Origin: Strigamia acuminata
Lineage: Eukaryota > Arthropoda > Chilopoda > Geophilomorpha > Linotaeniidae
Assembly: GCA_949358305.1 (NCBI GenBank)
Contig: OX442315.1
Coordinates: 25,324,427 to 25,384,426 of the forward strand
DNA: 60,000 nt
Reading direction: 5' to 3'
Made by a program: the position numbers and the translations under genes. Shown piece by piece: positions 34,285 to 50,761 of the stretch; position 1 is the stretch's first letter, and the number at the start of each line of letters is the position of its first letter. The notes under the pieces are model-generated. The model was given only the letters and a program-made list of their open reading frames with translations, was not told where the DNA came from and did no database searches.

Positions 34285-35375
34285 ATGGCAGAAATGGAAT
34301 ATTCAATTGCAAACAAAGCTGCTTTTGTGACAGGTGGAGCTGGAGGAATTGGAAGTGCTATATGTGATTCTCTTCTGGCAAAGGGAGCAAAAGTTTATTT
34401 TATGGACATAAGCATAGAGCAAGGAAAACAAGTTTTGGAAAAATTGCAACTGAAACACGGCTTGGATTCCGATTTACATTTTGTTGCTGGTGATGTAACG
34501 AATGAAGATCAATTTGAAGGTAATAGTAATACCAATAAATAAGTAATTGTAATTTTTGGAAATGTTAGATGCCATAATTATTCATTATTCTTCTCAAACA
34601 GCTGCAGTTATCGAGGCCAAAAGACAGTTTGGTCATCTGGACATTCTCATTAATAATGCTGGAATAACTGGAGAGCAAAATTGGAGAAGAACTATTGATG
34701 TCAATTTGGTAAAGTAACGTACTTATCAAATGCCACAAACAACTAATCAATTTTTTGATAAGAAGAATGGCACCGTAATTGGAATCCTCCTAGCTCATCG
34801 TCATCTCGTCAATTCTAAAGGCGAACCGGGAGGAGTTGTAATAAACCATTCGTCCATTTTGGGTAAAATAAATAATCATAATCCGATATAAAACTTTGCT
34901 AATATTGAATTTGTTTAGTAGGACTTCATTCTAATAATTTTACGCCAACATACTGCGCAACCAAACACGCTGTAGTCGGCTTGACGAAGAGTTGGGGTGT
35001 AATGTATTGAATTGTAGATGCAAAAATTAATTTAACCTATTTTTTTTTTAAATAGGATAAAAGAAATTTCTTGAGAACTGGTGTAAGGGTGAATGCTATA
35101 TGCCCATACGCCACACTGACTACTCTATTGCATGCTTTTTATGAAGATTGCATCGATCCGGATTCGGCCAATATACACAAGAGCACAATTTTACCCATGG
35201 AGTAACGTATAGTTTGTTAATTAACTTTAATTATTATTAATTGCGTACACATTCCAGACCTTCAGTTGTTTCGAATGCTTTTATAAAATTGATCGAAGAT
35301 AATGTGACTGGTAAAATTGCTACAATAGAATCAGAAGCAGAAGGCCTTCGATACATCGAGTATGAAAATATTTAG
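34285..35375 (+). CDS. short-chain dehydrogenase/reductase, 15-hydroxyprostaglandin dehydrogenase type
   Basis: Six exons: 34285-34519, 34602-34708, 34763-34862, 34919-34998, 35056-35201 and 35258-35375, total 261 residues. It shows the classical SDR signature: the cofactor loop TGGAGGIG near residue 18, an acidic residue after strand 2 (YFMDIS) that favours NAD+ over NADP+, NNAG, the catalytic Ser in NHSSI, and YCATK (YxxxK). [11 protein letters not shown] is the usual post-catalytic segment. Length and layout fit the HPGD group, which oxidises 15-hydroxy groups of lipids; insect members are many, so the substrate is left open. The start [11 protein letters not shown] is chosen because the Rossmann fold begins right after it. 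It sits inside the DUF cluster and converges on paralogue F with 61 bases between the stops. Confidence 0.88.
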
Positions 35376-35436
35376 TTTGAAATGATTACAAAAGATGTTA
35401 TGTAACAGAATGCATTAAACATTGTAACATTAGTAT

Positions 35437-40647
<5,211 letters not shown>

Positions 40648-41418
40648 ATGGCGGACGATATTGACGAATTGTTGGATGAAATAGAAACCAAATACATAGC
40701 TGGCAAGACCGATATAACGAGGAAAAGAGTGAAAGCTGAAACATGGTAAACAAACACTAACGATTACGATTATGATTAATAATGCAAATGCTCGCGAATT
40801 CTTACAGTAAAGGAAATTCAATTCAAGACGACGAACTGCAAGCAGTTTTAGATGACATTTGCGCCGATGAAGCCGTAAAGCGATCAGGAGTTCGTTTCTA
40901 ATTCTACCATAGTTTGAATTTCAACAATTTAATTTTATATTTCGGTTTCTAGAGTCATACATCCGGTTTGCATTCTGTCAGGTGTTTTCCAACGTTTATG
41001 GCCGGAAGTTCCCATCCAATGGGCCTTGCATCAACCTCCAGTACCAAGTAAACCATAAAAATAATTTTAAAAACTAATCGCATAAGTTTTACTGTCGTTT
41101 TACAGAGCGTGTAATGTTCTTCGATGCCTGCAATGCGATTTCAAAGTATTGTGGTTTGATGATTTTTCATGGTCGACAGATGTTGATTATTTATTTCTAC
41201 GAAACAACATGCCAGACTTTCATAGATTAAGACCAAAACTAAAACCCAAAAAAGGCAAACTATTGTGTCTACTGGAGTTTATTAGTTAATTTATCAATTA
41301 CTTTTAAATCTTTTCAGGCAATAGGGCCTATGCGTGCCAATGTCAATTTCGCTCGGTTGGAAATTTAGTGGATCTTCAATCAGACTCAACTTTAAAATGG
41401 ATTTGCAGTAAACACTAA
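40648..41418 (+). CDS. CFAP418: CFAP418 (C8orf37) homologue, ciliary/photoreceptor protein
   Basis: Five exons: 40648-40745, 40808-40889, 40953-41047, 41106-41254 and 41318-41418, giving 174 residues. The start MADDIDELLDEIETKY and the C-terminal Cys-rich block (RCLQCDFKV, FLRNNMPDFHRL, RAYACQCQF, ending WICSKH) match the C8orf37 family across its length. In vertebrates the protein is linked to photoreceptor outer segments and cilia, and mutations cause retinal dystrophy; it has no known enzymatic motif. The conserved CxxC pairs suggest metal binding. Intron 4 appears to use a GC donor (AAG|GCAAAC), chosen because it restores the family sequence KKG-RAYACQC. A GT donor 16 bases later would keep frame but add residues. 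Its poly(A) signal (41540-41545) overlaps the end of eIF6. Confidence 0.92.
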
Positions 41419-41524
41419 CACCATTTCATTGAAAAGAAATCTTATTTTAACATACACCACATTAAACACGAATTTATTGTTGTAAAATTTTAATCGTTTC
41501 ATCGCCCATTGTATCAATCGAGTT

Positions 41525-42578
41525 TTAAGCCATGCTGTAAATAAAATAGATATATTATATTCTTATTTTCAATTTTCCTGTATATTAAAATATAATTTAC
41601 GTTTCAATAAGTGCCTGTCTCATTTCTGTCGTGATGGCCGACGGTCTGGCTTCATTTAACCTAAAAATACTTTCGATCACCGAAAACTCAGTGGCGGTTG
41701 TGTCTAAGCCGCAGAAAGCGCACCAATCGTTCACTACCATCCCACCCGCAATCACGGCGCTACCTCGGTTGACTGTTCCAGCCTTTTGAGAAAGAAACAA
41801 CGATTTTTAACATTTATTAGACTGAATCATTTATGAATTACTGACCACTAAAGGTATTTGTAATAAAGACGATAATTCGTCCTGCTCCTCAACCTTTGTT
41901 TTCGGGTGTACCTAAAATCAAAACGTAATTTAGTTAATTGCATTCTAGAATATAAGAGATTAAAATAATCAATACCAAGCCTCCTTGATTGCTCAATGTG
42001 CAGTAAGTTCCAACTAAAACATTTTCAGCAACTGTTTGCTTAAAAGCTTCAACTCCAAGAACATCCGTTAAGATTTCTTCAGTTTCCCTGTCTAAATCGG
42101 GATGAATTAAGGCGCAGTAGTCATTGCACGCTATAACATTTCCAAGCGCCGATAATTTTTCTTCCACCCGCATTATCTTGACTTCATCGGGTAAAGAATT
42201 ACGCAAGTGTTGTAATTCTTGATCTGTTGTTGTGCTTGGAACGAGCAAACCGCGACGATTACCTTCAAAATGTCACGCAATTGTGATTAGAACAAGGATT
42301 AGGTAATAAAATGACAGATAATCGTACCTACGGTCATTCGACCAACAATTCTGCATCCGGCGATTGAGGTGTGGACAACTGGAATTGTATCGTTTAACTC
42401 GCTCTCGAAAACACTGTAAATAAATCGAAATTAAAAGCCTAAATAACGAATAATATTTGAAAAAACCCTACCTGTAAAAGTTTTCAGCACTACCTATAGC
42501 TACTAGGCAATATTTATTTGTTAATTTCGAAAAAACACCAACTTCATTGCTCCCTTCAAATTGGGTTCGAACCGCCAT
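41525..42578 (-). CDS. eIF6: eukaryotic translation initiation factor 6
   Basis: Six exons on the minus strand: 42578-42472, 42413-42328, 42262-41976, 41911-41846, 41782-41601 and 41534-41525. They give exactly 245 residues, the usual eIF6 length. The start [16 protein letters not shown] and the segments [52 protein letters not shown] and [19 protein letters not shown] are typical of the five-fold alpha/beta propeller protein. eIF6 binds the 60S ribosomal subunit, acts in its maturation and export, and blocks premature joining to 40S. The last coding exon holds only ten bases (ending Met-Ala-stop). A minus-strand AATAAA is at 41473-41478, about 50 bases past the stop. It converges on CFAP418 with 106 bases between the stop codons. 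Confidence 0.97.
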
Positions 42579-43223
42579 GCTTCTGGTGTTGCGATAACGT
42601 TTACGATTTAAGAAATTACGTGGCTTTCCTACAAAATGGAAAACAACTCCAAAGGACTCCAAAGATAACTTATAACAGCGTGGTGTATCAAGGCCTTCGT
42701 GCTGGCGCTAGACAACAAAATTATGCCTCAGAAGGACTAAAGAGGTCGCTATTAGATAACTACAATTCTGATATTTTTAGCTTTATTTTACTGCTAAAAA
42801 TGTTTTTTACTGCTTATATATTTTTTATTAAACAAATTTAAATTTTAACTGCTAAAGAGTTATTTAAAAAAAAAAATTGTATTATGTTTTGTTTATTTCA
42901 TTTTCACTAAAAATAAAAATATTACGATAGGGGGCGATACCTAATTTTTAATTTTACTTACACATTTCATTATTGAGCCAGATTAAATCTGATGGTCATG
43001 CTATGGCCAAATGTTCACTCATGGTGCAATCTTGTAAATATATTTTCACCCAACGTGTAATCAAACATAAAAAATTATAATTCTTTCTGTTTATTTTACG
43101 AGACAAATTATATTTTTCTGTAAAAAATTTAGTAAAAAAAAATATTTATTTAAACTAAATTAATTAATTAATAGCAAGTTTACAAAGACATAATATAATG
43201 CACTTTTAAAATTAAAGAAAAAG
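42579..43223. other. spacer between eIF6 and MTBP
   Basis: eIF6 promoter/5'UTR and MTBP 3' flank. AT-rich; nothing else supported. The plus-strand frame at 42518-42841 overlaps eIF6 exon 1 antisense and is a shadow. Confidence 0.5.
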
Positions 43224-46200
43224 TTAGGGTGTCGATTTTCTCCTAAACAATTCAAACTGTGTTTCAAACTCTATCACCTAAAATAAAATATAAATTATTA
43301 ACTTCTTACATAAATATACAAAATATTCGATCACAAAGCTTACTTGTTTAACATGTGAACTTGCTATTAACCTCATCTGCTCACTGGTGCTTCCTTGACC
43401 AGCAACTACATCTTTAACAAATGTTTTACAAATCGTGAATAACTTGTTACCACACTGGCGAAACAGCTGGTGATTTGGAGGAATTCCGTGCTCTTCAAGC
43501 GCATTATAAACCGCATTTCTCAACTTCTGTAAAATAATAAAATAAAAATTATTCACTAACTTGTAAATTAAACAATTCAATTTCTTTTACTATTCTATGA
43601 TGGTCTGACATGGTGTTAACAATATCTTTAACTAAAGACTTCTGTATGGAACTTGGCCTTCTATGATTGGTTTCGGTGTTTGTATTTGTCACTTTTTTCA
43701 CCTTTTTACTGAAAGAATAATAAAATTAATAAACATTTTAAATTGTCCATTGAAAAATCGACGTACTTGGTTATCTTCTGATCTTCAATTTTAATAGATT
43801 TCGAAGATGATTTTGGTAAAACTTCTGAAGCCGACAAATTACGTTCACTTCGACATTTGACCCGGGATCTGGTGGGAGTCGAACATTTTTTTATGCGAGG
43901 ACTACGCCGTAAAAAGTTTTTATCAGAAGTGTCGGAAGAGATCCGAAATCTTCTTGGTCTTCCCGTTGTTCCAGTTGAGGAAGATATCGATGCAGTTTCA
44001 TCGGCTACAGAAGGGTAAAAATTAACTGTTTCTCCAGTCTTTTCATTTACGGTGTCATTATTATAACTGAAACAAAAGAAAATTTTTTTTTAAAAAATTA
44101 AATTCTTTAATTTAAACAAAGCTCATTTCAATATTTACTGAATATCTGGAAAGCGACATTCGTCCGAAGTTGATTTATCATTCGTCTGCTTTTCGTCTGC
44201 CTAAAATCCACATTAAAATCATTAATTATAGGTACTAGATGCGGAAAATTTCACCTTCTGGCTTACACTAGACTCCAATTTCGATAATTTTCGTTGGTTT
44301 TTAGGGTTTCCATTCTTGTCAAAACACATCAAAAAATATTTACCGCTATCGGCCACTGAAAATGTCAAACAAAATCAAGTATTAAAATAACGAAAATTTT
44401 GATTAATCTCATTTACTATACCTAAATCTACGAGCGAGCAATTCGACAACATTCGATCTTCGCAATCGATCTTCATAAGTGACTTTCTTTCGGGCCAATT
44501 GTTGGGCTCATGCAAAAATTCTGTAAAAACTAATCGATTAACTAAAATCAAAGGAAGAATTAACGAAAGAAATACCTGGCACATAAGCTCGGGGTGGCGT
44601 TTTTTCATTTATTACATTCACAAAACGTAATGCTTTCGTGCTTTGATCTATCAGTTTCTCAAGTACTTTCTGTCGTGCTTTAACAAACACATGACGAATA
44701 TTTTCCGAATTCATTTCAGGCAAATCATCACCTTCGTCCAACCTCACTAAAACAAACCAATATTATTATAAGAAAAATTAGTTTACAAAAAAAAATCTCA
44801 CGTTTCCAGTAACTCAAGACATTTGATTGAACTTCCTTAACAACCGCCAATGCATCGGCAATACATTCTGTATCGTAATAAGGCAAAGATTCCAATGTTG
44901 GCATCCAAGTGTCCGTGGCATTTCGTGATATTTCCATAATTTTAGCCTGAATTCCCAGCCTTTCGTTCAAAAAACCTAAAAGCGGATACGACGTTTGTAA
45001 AAGATGGAGTTTCACATTACGTAAGCCGGTTGCATCTCCGATCATGAGAAAGTTTAGTTGTTGGGTATGTTTTGTCAAAGGCGGTACTGAAACTAAAAAC
45101 CTAATAGTAAATTTCAAAATATAACGAAAAAATGCAAGCAAAATAAATGCACGTACTTCTGTGATTTCCACTTTTCATCGCGTTTTTCCAACTTTCTGTA
45201 GTTGGATTAAACCTTTTGTCATTATCTATCGTATTACTCGTGCTATAATGTAAGCGAACAATTAATCCGAGCTAAAAAATAATTAAAAATTAATAAAATG
45301 TAAACTCATATTTTTTTTTATGGTTAGTAAAAAAAACAACAACCTTGGCTTGTGAATTAAACTTCGTTAACCAGGATGTTGAGTTTTCCAGCAGAGAACT
45401 GTTTGATTTTACAGTTAATCTGAAGGTGTGTGGTGTGATAATATAAATAGGGACAGAATTGATGTCGCATTCTGACACTACTTCCATATTTGATGATAAA
45501 ATAATTTGACCCTGAAAAAAAAGTTATATAGCTAACAATACATTAATTTTTTTTTATATAATAAAACTTACATTTCTGTCTCCCTCTTCGTCATTAACAA
45601 AAATACTGTCATTAAATAAGTTACTTATTTCAGAAGTTAGGTGAAACCCAAATAAGCTTTGACTTATTTCATTCTGTAAAAAAATAGAATAAGTTTAAAA
45701 AATCATTGTTGATGATTTAAAATAAAATTCGTACCTCTTTATTGTAAACCGAGACACTTCCTCTCCAAAACGTTAACCGTGGATCGAATGTTTCAGCTAG
45801 ATAAGAACATGTAATGATTTCACCACCCAACGTTTCAACCCAGTCATTGCAATCCGAATTTGTATCCACGGAATTTTCTATTATATATAAATATCCGTTA
45901 TGCCATGACATTAACTTCCTCAAGGATCCAAATAATTTTAAATGCTCGCTGTAACAAAAAAAAATTAAAATATTAATATAAAACATTTTAAAACATTTGT
46001 TTTCATTTATTCTTTACTAGATTTTTAACGAATCGTTTTCTCTCCAGTTCCAAACAATATCTACGTGGTAAGAACCTATATGAAAATTCGTAATAAATAG
46101 TAAAGTATATGTTTGTCTTCTCTCGAATTCAAAACTACAGAAACCATACCTGAAGAAGGCAACGAATCTGCCAATTTATATAAATACTCTGACAATTCAT

Positions 46201-46558
46201 CGGTAGTTATACTATTTTGTTTTCTGGCAAAAGATAAAACGAAAATTAAACATTCTGTAAACACGACATTAGCAACATGTTATTATAATTACATTTCATC
46301 TTCTCTAGTGTTTAAAACATCCAAGGAAATTACATTTAAATCCTTCCAAACAATATCCTGTGTATTTATATTACAATAATCGACAAAATCAATTATTTTA
46401 ACCGCACATGGCATCGACGAATTAGAACAATCATTAGTCAAAATTGTTTGTTGGTTTTTATAGTCGGAAATCAGCTTATTGTTTCGACACTGAAGACCGC
46501 TAACTATTTCTTTATACGTAGAAGCCTCGGGGGAAATAAATATGATGTAGCTGTCCAT
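43224..46558 (-). CDS. MTBP: MTBP homologue, partner of Treslin in replication origin firing
   Basis: Sixteen exons on the minus strand: 46558-46293, 46223-46150, 46075-46018, 45948-45735, 45673-45572, 45511-45344, 45271-45157, 45092-44802, 44746-44576, 44520-44422, 44355-44255, 44200-44139, 44066-43767, 43708-43591, 43526-43344 and 43277-43224. They join to about 791 residues (human about 904). The N-terminus MDSYIIFIS resembles MDRYLLLV of MTBP. NNWPERKSLMKIDCEDRML matches the central WPER motif. The C-terminal helical block (LRNAVYNALEEHGI, LFTICKTFVKDV, ending near VKQVIEFE) matches the conserved MTBP C-terminal region. A basic Ser-rich linker (RRSPRIKKCSTPTRSR) precedes it. MTBP works with Treslin/TICRR at CMG helicase activation. 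All junctions are GT-AG and in phase. Similarity is low outside these blocks, so some short exons could be off. Confidence 0.85.
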
Positions 46559-47130
46559 TCTGCGTTGAAAATACACACAAATCTTAGAATAATTCAAAAT
46601 CCAGGAATACACACCACAAATGTCGCGCCATTACGTTGCTACTACACGATCGCTGATTCGGTCTTATATTAGGAACGTGATCTAATCGTTCCGGCGATTT
46701 AAACGAGTTTAAATTAAAAATGTTATTGTAGCGTAACCTTAATTAGCTACCTCAATTAATAATGATAAATTATTGTTGGTAAATATCAACGCAGACTGGA
46801 AATATGTGAACCACGTTCATATATTTATTTATTAGTTTTACCACAAGGTAGAGCAAGCACCGAGTCGTGTACATTTCAACCAGGAATAACTAAGGGAGTT
46901 TATTTGAAATTTTGAGCGTGCAATTTAATCTTTAATTAGTCGCACAAGTGAATTAAACGCTAAAAAGTATTCTATGAAAAATTTTAAAAAATAGTTATTT
47001 GCGGTGGTTATTTATTTTAATAATTTTTTAAATATTTGGAACGCCATTTTGAATAATCGATTTGAGTTTCTGGTCTTAGTTATCTTCTTTGTCTGGCGTT
47101 GATTTTAGTTGAATCATTTCTGGTATAAAA
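46559..47130. promoter_or_regulatory. bidirectional promoter region, MTBP / chromodomain gene
   Basis: Only 572 bases separate the two start codons of divergent genes, so both promoters must lie here. No TATA box stands out. The stretch nearest MTBP (46610-46710) is the GC-richest part. Confidence 0.5.
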
Positions 47131-48180
47131 ATGTCCGATGATGAATTTGAGGTAAATATTGACAACTTTTATTCACTTAAAGATTAAGAAAATGTCCGCA
47201 CAATAAAATAAAGATTGAATCGTGGTTATAGCCTTTCTACTCACTTAATGTCGACTGACGTACTTACTTAAGATTTAAAAACACGATACTTATTCTGTGA
47301 ATTATTATATAATAATTTAAAAAAAACTTATTTTGTCTTATTTCTAGGTCGAGGAAATCCTCACATCACGAATAAGGAATAAGCAGACGGAGTATTTAGT
47401 GCGGTGGAAGGGTTACGGTACCGATTCTGATACTTGGGAACCAGAAGCCAATCTCTTAAATTGTAAAGAAGTATTGGATAGGTATAATGGATCCAGAAGT
47501 CTTAAAAAAATTCGTTCTTCAAAAAAACTTGCACCAGAACAAAAGCGCAGCAATAGTCGAAGTAGGAGCAGGAGCGTCAACAATGTAAAATGCAACAAAT
47601 AATTATCAACATTATTTTAATTGTAATTGCAGAAATCTAATTTTTTTGTTGTTGTCAGGTTAAACCTTTGCCGGTCAAACCCGTCGAGGTCATCAGTAAT
47701 GGAGGAATGCCACAAGATAAACACTCTGCAGTGGTAATTTGGAAATTTATTTATAAACTATTTTTTTTAAATTGCTGCTTTTACAGGCCGAATTGGTAAA
47801 ATCTTCATTGGATATATCTCCAAGAAGTTTTAAAAAAATAGCTGGAAGATATCCCACAGTTAGTGAAATAAAAGTAAAAAAAAAATATGTTTGTATAATA
47901 TAAATTTATTCTAAACGTAATAGACGTTAATAGTAAAAAAAAAAAAAAATATTATTTTGTTTAGAGTCACGCAACTCATAGAAGTTACGAGAAGTTTACA
48001 GCAAATGATCAAGTATCAGATGATGAAATAGACGACGCTCCTTCACAATCAGAACATAAGCGGTTTCATTTAGGAAAATATCTGTTTGTATTCTCAGGCG
48101 TTGTTTGTGGTTTTGCAATTATATGGGCCGGTTTGTTATGGATTTTAACTCTTCCTATAATGAATGAAAATCAAAATTGA
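47131..48180 (+). CDS. chromodomain protein with C-terminal transmembrane anchor
   Basis: Five exons: 47131-47151, 47348-47584, 47659-47733, 47787-47873 and 47965-48180, giving 211 residues. Residues 6-56 form a complete HP1-type chromodomain (VEEILTSRIRNKQTEYLVRW then KGYGTDSDTWEPE). The methyl-lysine aromatic cage is complete: Phe6, Trp27 and Tyr30 have the same spacing (21 and 3) as Tyr24, Trp45 and Tyr48 of HP1. A basic Ser/Arg linker follows (SNSRSRSRS), then an acidic stretch (SDDEIDDAPS). Residues 179-204 are a hydrophobic helix (VFSGVVCGFAIIWAGLLWIL core), leaving seven polar residues at the end (NENQN). There is no chromoshadow domain. The layout is that of a tail-anchored protein displaying a histone-methyl reader, most simply at the inner nuclear membrane. 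Domain identity is direct; location is inferred. Every junction keeps frame, including the one into the membrane exon. Confidence 0.88.
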
Positions 48181-49135
48181 TTTTTTTTTTACATAATAAT
48201 AATTTTTAAAGTTTTACCAGATAAATCATTAAAGACATTTCATTATATTAGGCTTAACCCATAATCACCTAACCATTATTTTTAAATGTTTTATAGCTTA
48301 ATATGATTTTTAAATGTTTTATAGCTTAATATGATTTTTAAATGTTTTATAGCTGAATATGATTTCATTGAACAACATTTACATATGTAAAAATATCTTG
48401 CACCCATTGGAATTAACCGTACCTGTGAAAAATTACCTAATTAACACTTGGATTGAATCTTGTGGCAATTGCAGATGATATGATGATGTAAAACAAAATT
48501 TAAAATTCAGCAATGATAGGAAAAATATTATTTTGTTGTATTCATTGTATATTTTATTCATTTAATTTTGCTCACCGTATTTACATTTCTATTTTGTTGT
48601 TTTCAATTCGTTTAATAACTCGTGATTTTGATTTGTTTGTGGTTTTTCAATTATATGGGCCGGTTTGTTATGGATTTTAACTCTTCCTATAATGAATGAA
48701 AATCAAAACTGATTTTTTTTTTACATACCGTAATAATAATTTTTAAAGTTTTACCAGATAAATCATTAAAGACATTTCATTATATTAGGCTTAACCCATA
48801 ATCACCTAACCATTATTTTTAAATGTTTTTATAGCTGAATATGATTTCATTGAACAACATTTACATCATATGTAAAAATATCTTGCACCCATTGGAATTA
48901 ACCGTACCTGTGAAAAAATACCTAATTAACACTTGGATTGAAACTTGTAGCCTTGTGGCAATTGCAGATGCAGATGATATAATAGTGTAAAACAAAATTT
49001 AAAATTCAGCAATGATAGGAAAAATATTATTTTGTTGTATTCATTGTATATTTTATTCATTTAATTTTGCTCAATATATTTACATTTCTATTTTGTGGTT
49101 TTCAATTCGTTTAATAAATCGTGATATTGATTTGA
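48102..49135. repeat. direct tandem duplication of the chromodomain gene 3' end
   Basis: Copy 1 (about 48102-48633) and copy 2 (about 48634-49135) align base for base over most of their length. Each begins in the TGTTTGTGG before the code for the membrane segment, covers the stop codon and 3'UTR, and ends in the same TTTTCAATTCGTTTAATAA-type sequence. Differences are a few substitutions and small indels. Copy 2 still encodes IIWAGLLWILTLPIMNENQN and a stop, but has no splice acceptor or upstream exon. Copy 1 also carries a threefold repeat of about 28 bases (48276-48362) that is single in copy 2. Confidence 0.9.
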
Positions 49136-49143
49136 TTCTAACT

Positions 49144-50761
49144 TCATTTTTTAAAACTTATTGTGTAAATGTTATTCCCCGTTTTAAATTTAAATTTGTC
49201 TATTAATAAGTTTCTACACTCGCCACTTTTTTGTACAAAATCTTCACAAGTTTCCTAGGAGATGAAATAATGGCTTAAGTCAACTGTGAATCAGTTTCAA
49301 CAATTCATGTACCGATACATACCTGTAAATGTGGTATTAATTTTGTCAAATTATGGTAATGGTCACCATTGCACCATGCAATACTCACATGGAAGGAAGG
49401 AGGCTGAAAAAAATTAGAATGCATTACAATTTGAATTTGTAATGGTTAATTAGCTGCCCATACATTGTAAAAAGGCGGTAATTTAAACTCGGCAAAACAT
49501 TCATCCACCAAATCAACGGCTGATTTTAAGTCCGAGTAACCACTATGAGCTTTTATTCCTACAAATGTCCTATTAAAAAACAAATTTTAATTTGCGGTAA
49601 TAATTTTTACTTGTGAAAATTTTACCTCGTTTTGTCATCATTTGTATATACATCTAGAGACCTCATGCACACTAAAAACCTGTTTTGAAAATAAATGAAA
49701 TAACATTACATTACACAATAGTCTTTTGGATTATATTATATACTTATTAAAATGAGAAAATTTTTTCTGTAGTTCGGTTGTTAATGACTTGATCCAATGA
49801 TGTCGAATAACTACTGTTTTTGACAAACTTAAATGTAAATCTTCAACCGGTTCCAGAAAAATGTCGTTAGTTGAGCATATTTTTAAAATCGATTTGACTA
49901 ATGTGAAGAATCTATCCTTTGGTTCATCTACAATATAATTTTCACACATTATTTAGAAAATAAAGTGAATAAAATGCAATTTTAATACCTTAAAGGTAAA
50001 GCTTACAAGAAACATAAACAAATGACGCCCAATTTCCGGCTTCATGTTTGAAAGTGCGAATTTTTCCTTGATGTTGAGTTGGATCGTCTTCATGACGCTC
50101 AATTTGATCAGAAAACATGGTACTAATGGATGATGGCAATGGAAGACGAAAATTGCTTTCAGTTTTCTTCGGTGAACTATAAAATTAAAAATAAAAATAA
50201 AATTAAAAGTTCCAAAATATATGTATATATATTTTTTTTTTTTCAGTTAAAATAATGAGATTGGGTAAGTATTTTTAAGCTATTCTTGCAAACTGCGTGC
50301 CAATAAGATGAGTACAATCTGGCCAGTTGACAAATTACCTTAAAACGCACTTGACATGACATTTGGCGACAGTTAGAAATTCCTCAGACAAAAGAAATTA
50401 CACAATCTATTTACACCTTTCCACATTTTCGATTGTTAAAATTTATTTACTTAAAACACAATGGAATTGGGAGAAAAAATGACGAAAAAAATTACATGTT
50501 GCATGAACTTTGAACACACCTCTCACCTGAGCCATTTGAAGCTATATTTTTCACTTGAATTTTGTTTTATTACCTCGAAATATTTTTATCAATTGTTGAG
50601 TTAAAATCCTTCTCTGTTGTCTCTTCTCTTCTTATTCTTTTTGCTTCCGTGGGATATTCTTCACAACTTCTCTTCTCATGTTGAGTGTCCTCGTCACTAG
50701 ATGAATCATAATTTTCAGCCAGCAAACCAAGTCCAGAGTTTGAGTACATTTTCCCCTTCAT
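49144..50761 (-). CDS. USB1: U6 snRNA phosphodiesterase USB1
   Basis: Seven exons on the minus strand: 50761-50574, 50176-50007, 49927-49744, 49679-49626, 49569-49464, 49403-49323 and 49254-49144, giving 297 residues. The 2H phosphoesterase fold has its two catalytic tetrads, HLSLS (with KTVVIRHHWI after it) and HVSIAW. Upstream KIRTFKHEAGNWASFVYV and the final KFKFKTGNNIYTISFK also match USB1. The enzyme trims the oligo(U) tail of U6 snRNA and leaves a 2',3'-cyclic phosphate that protects it; it acts in the nucleus. The N-terminal 60 residues are acidic and poorly conserved, as is usual. The first of two close Met codons was chosen. The likely poly(A) signal (minus AATAAA, 49052-49057) lies inside copy 2 of the neighbouring tandem duplication. 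Confidence 0.95.
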
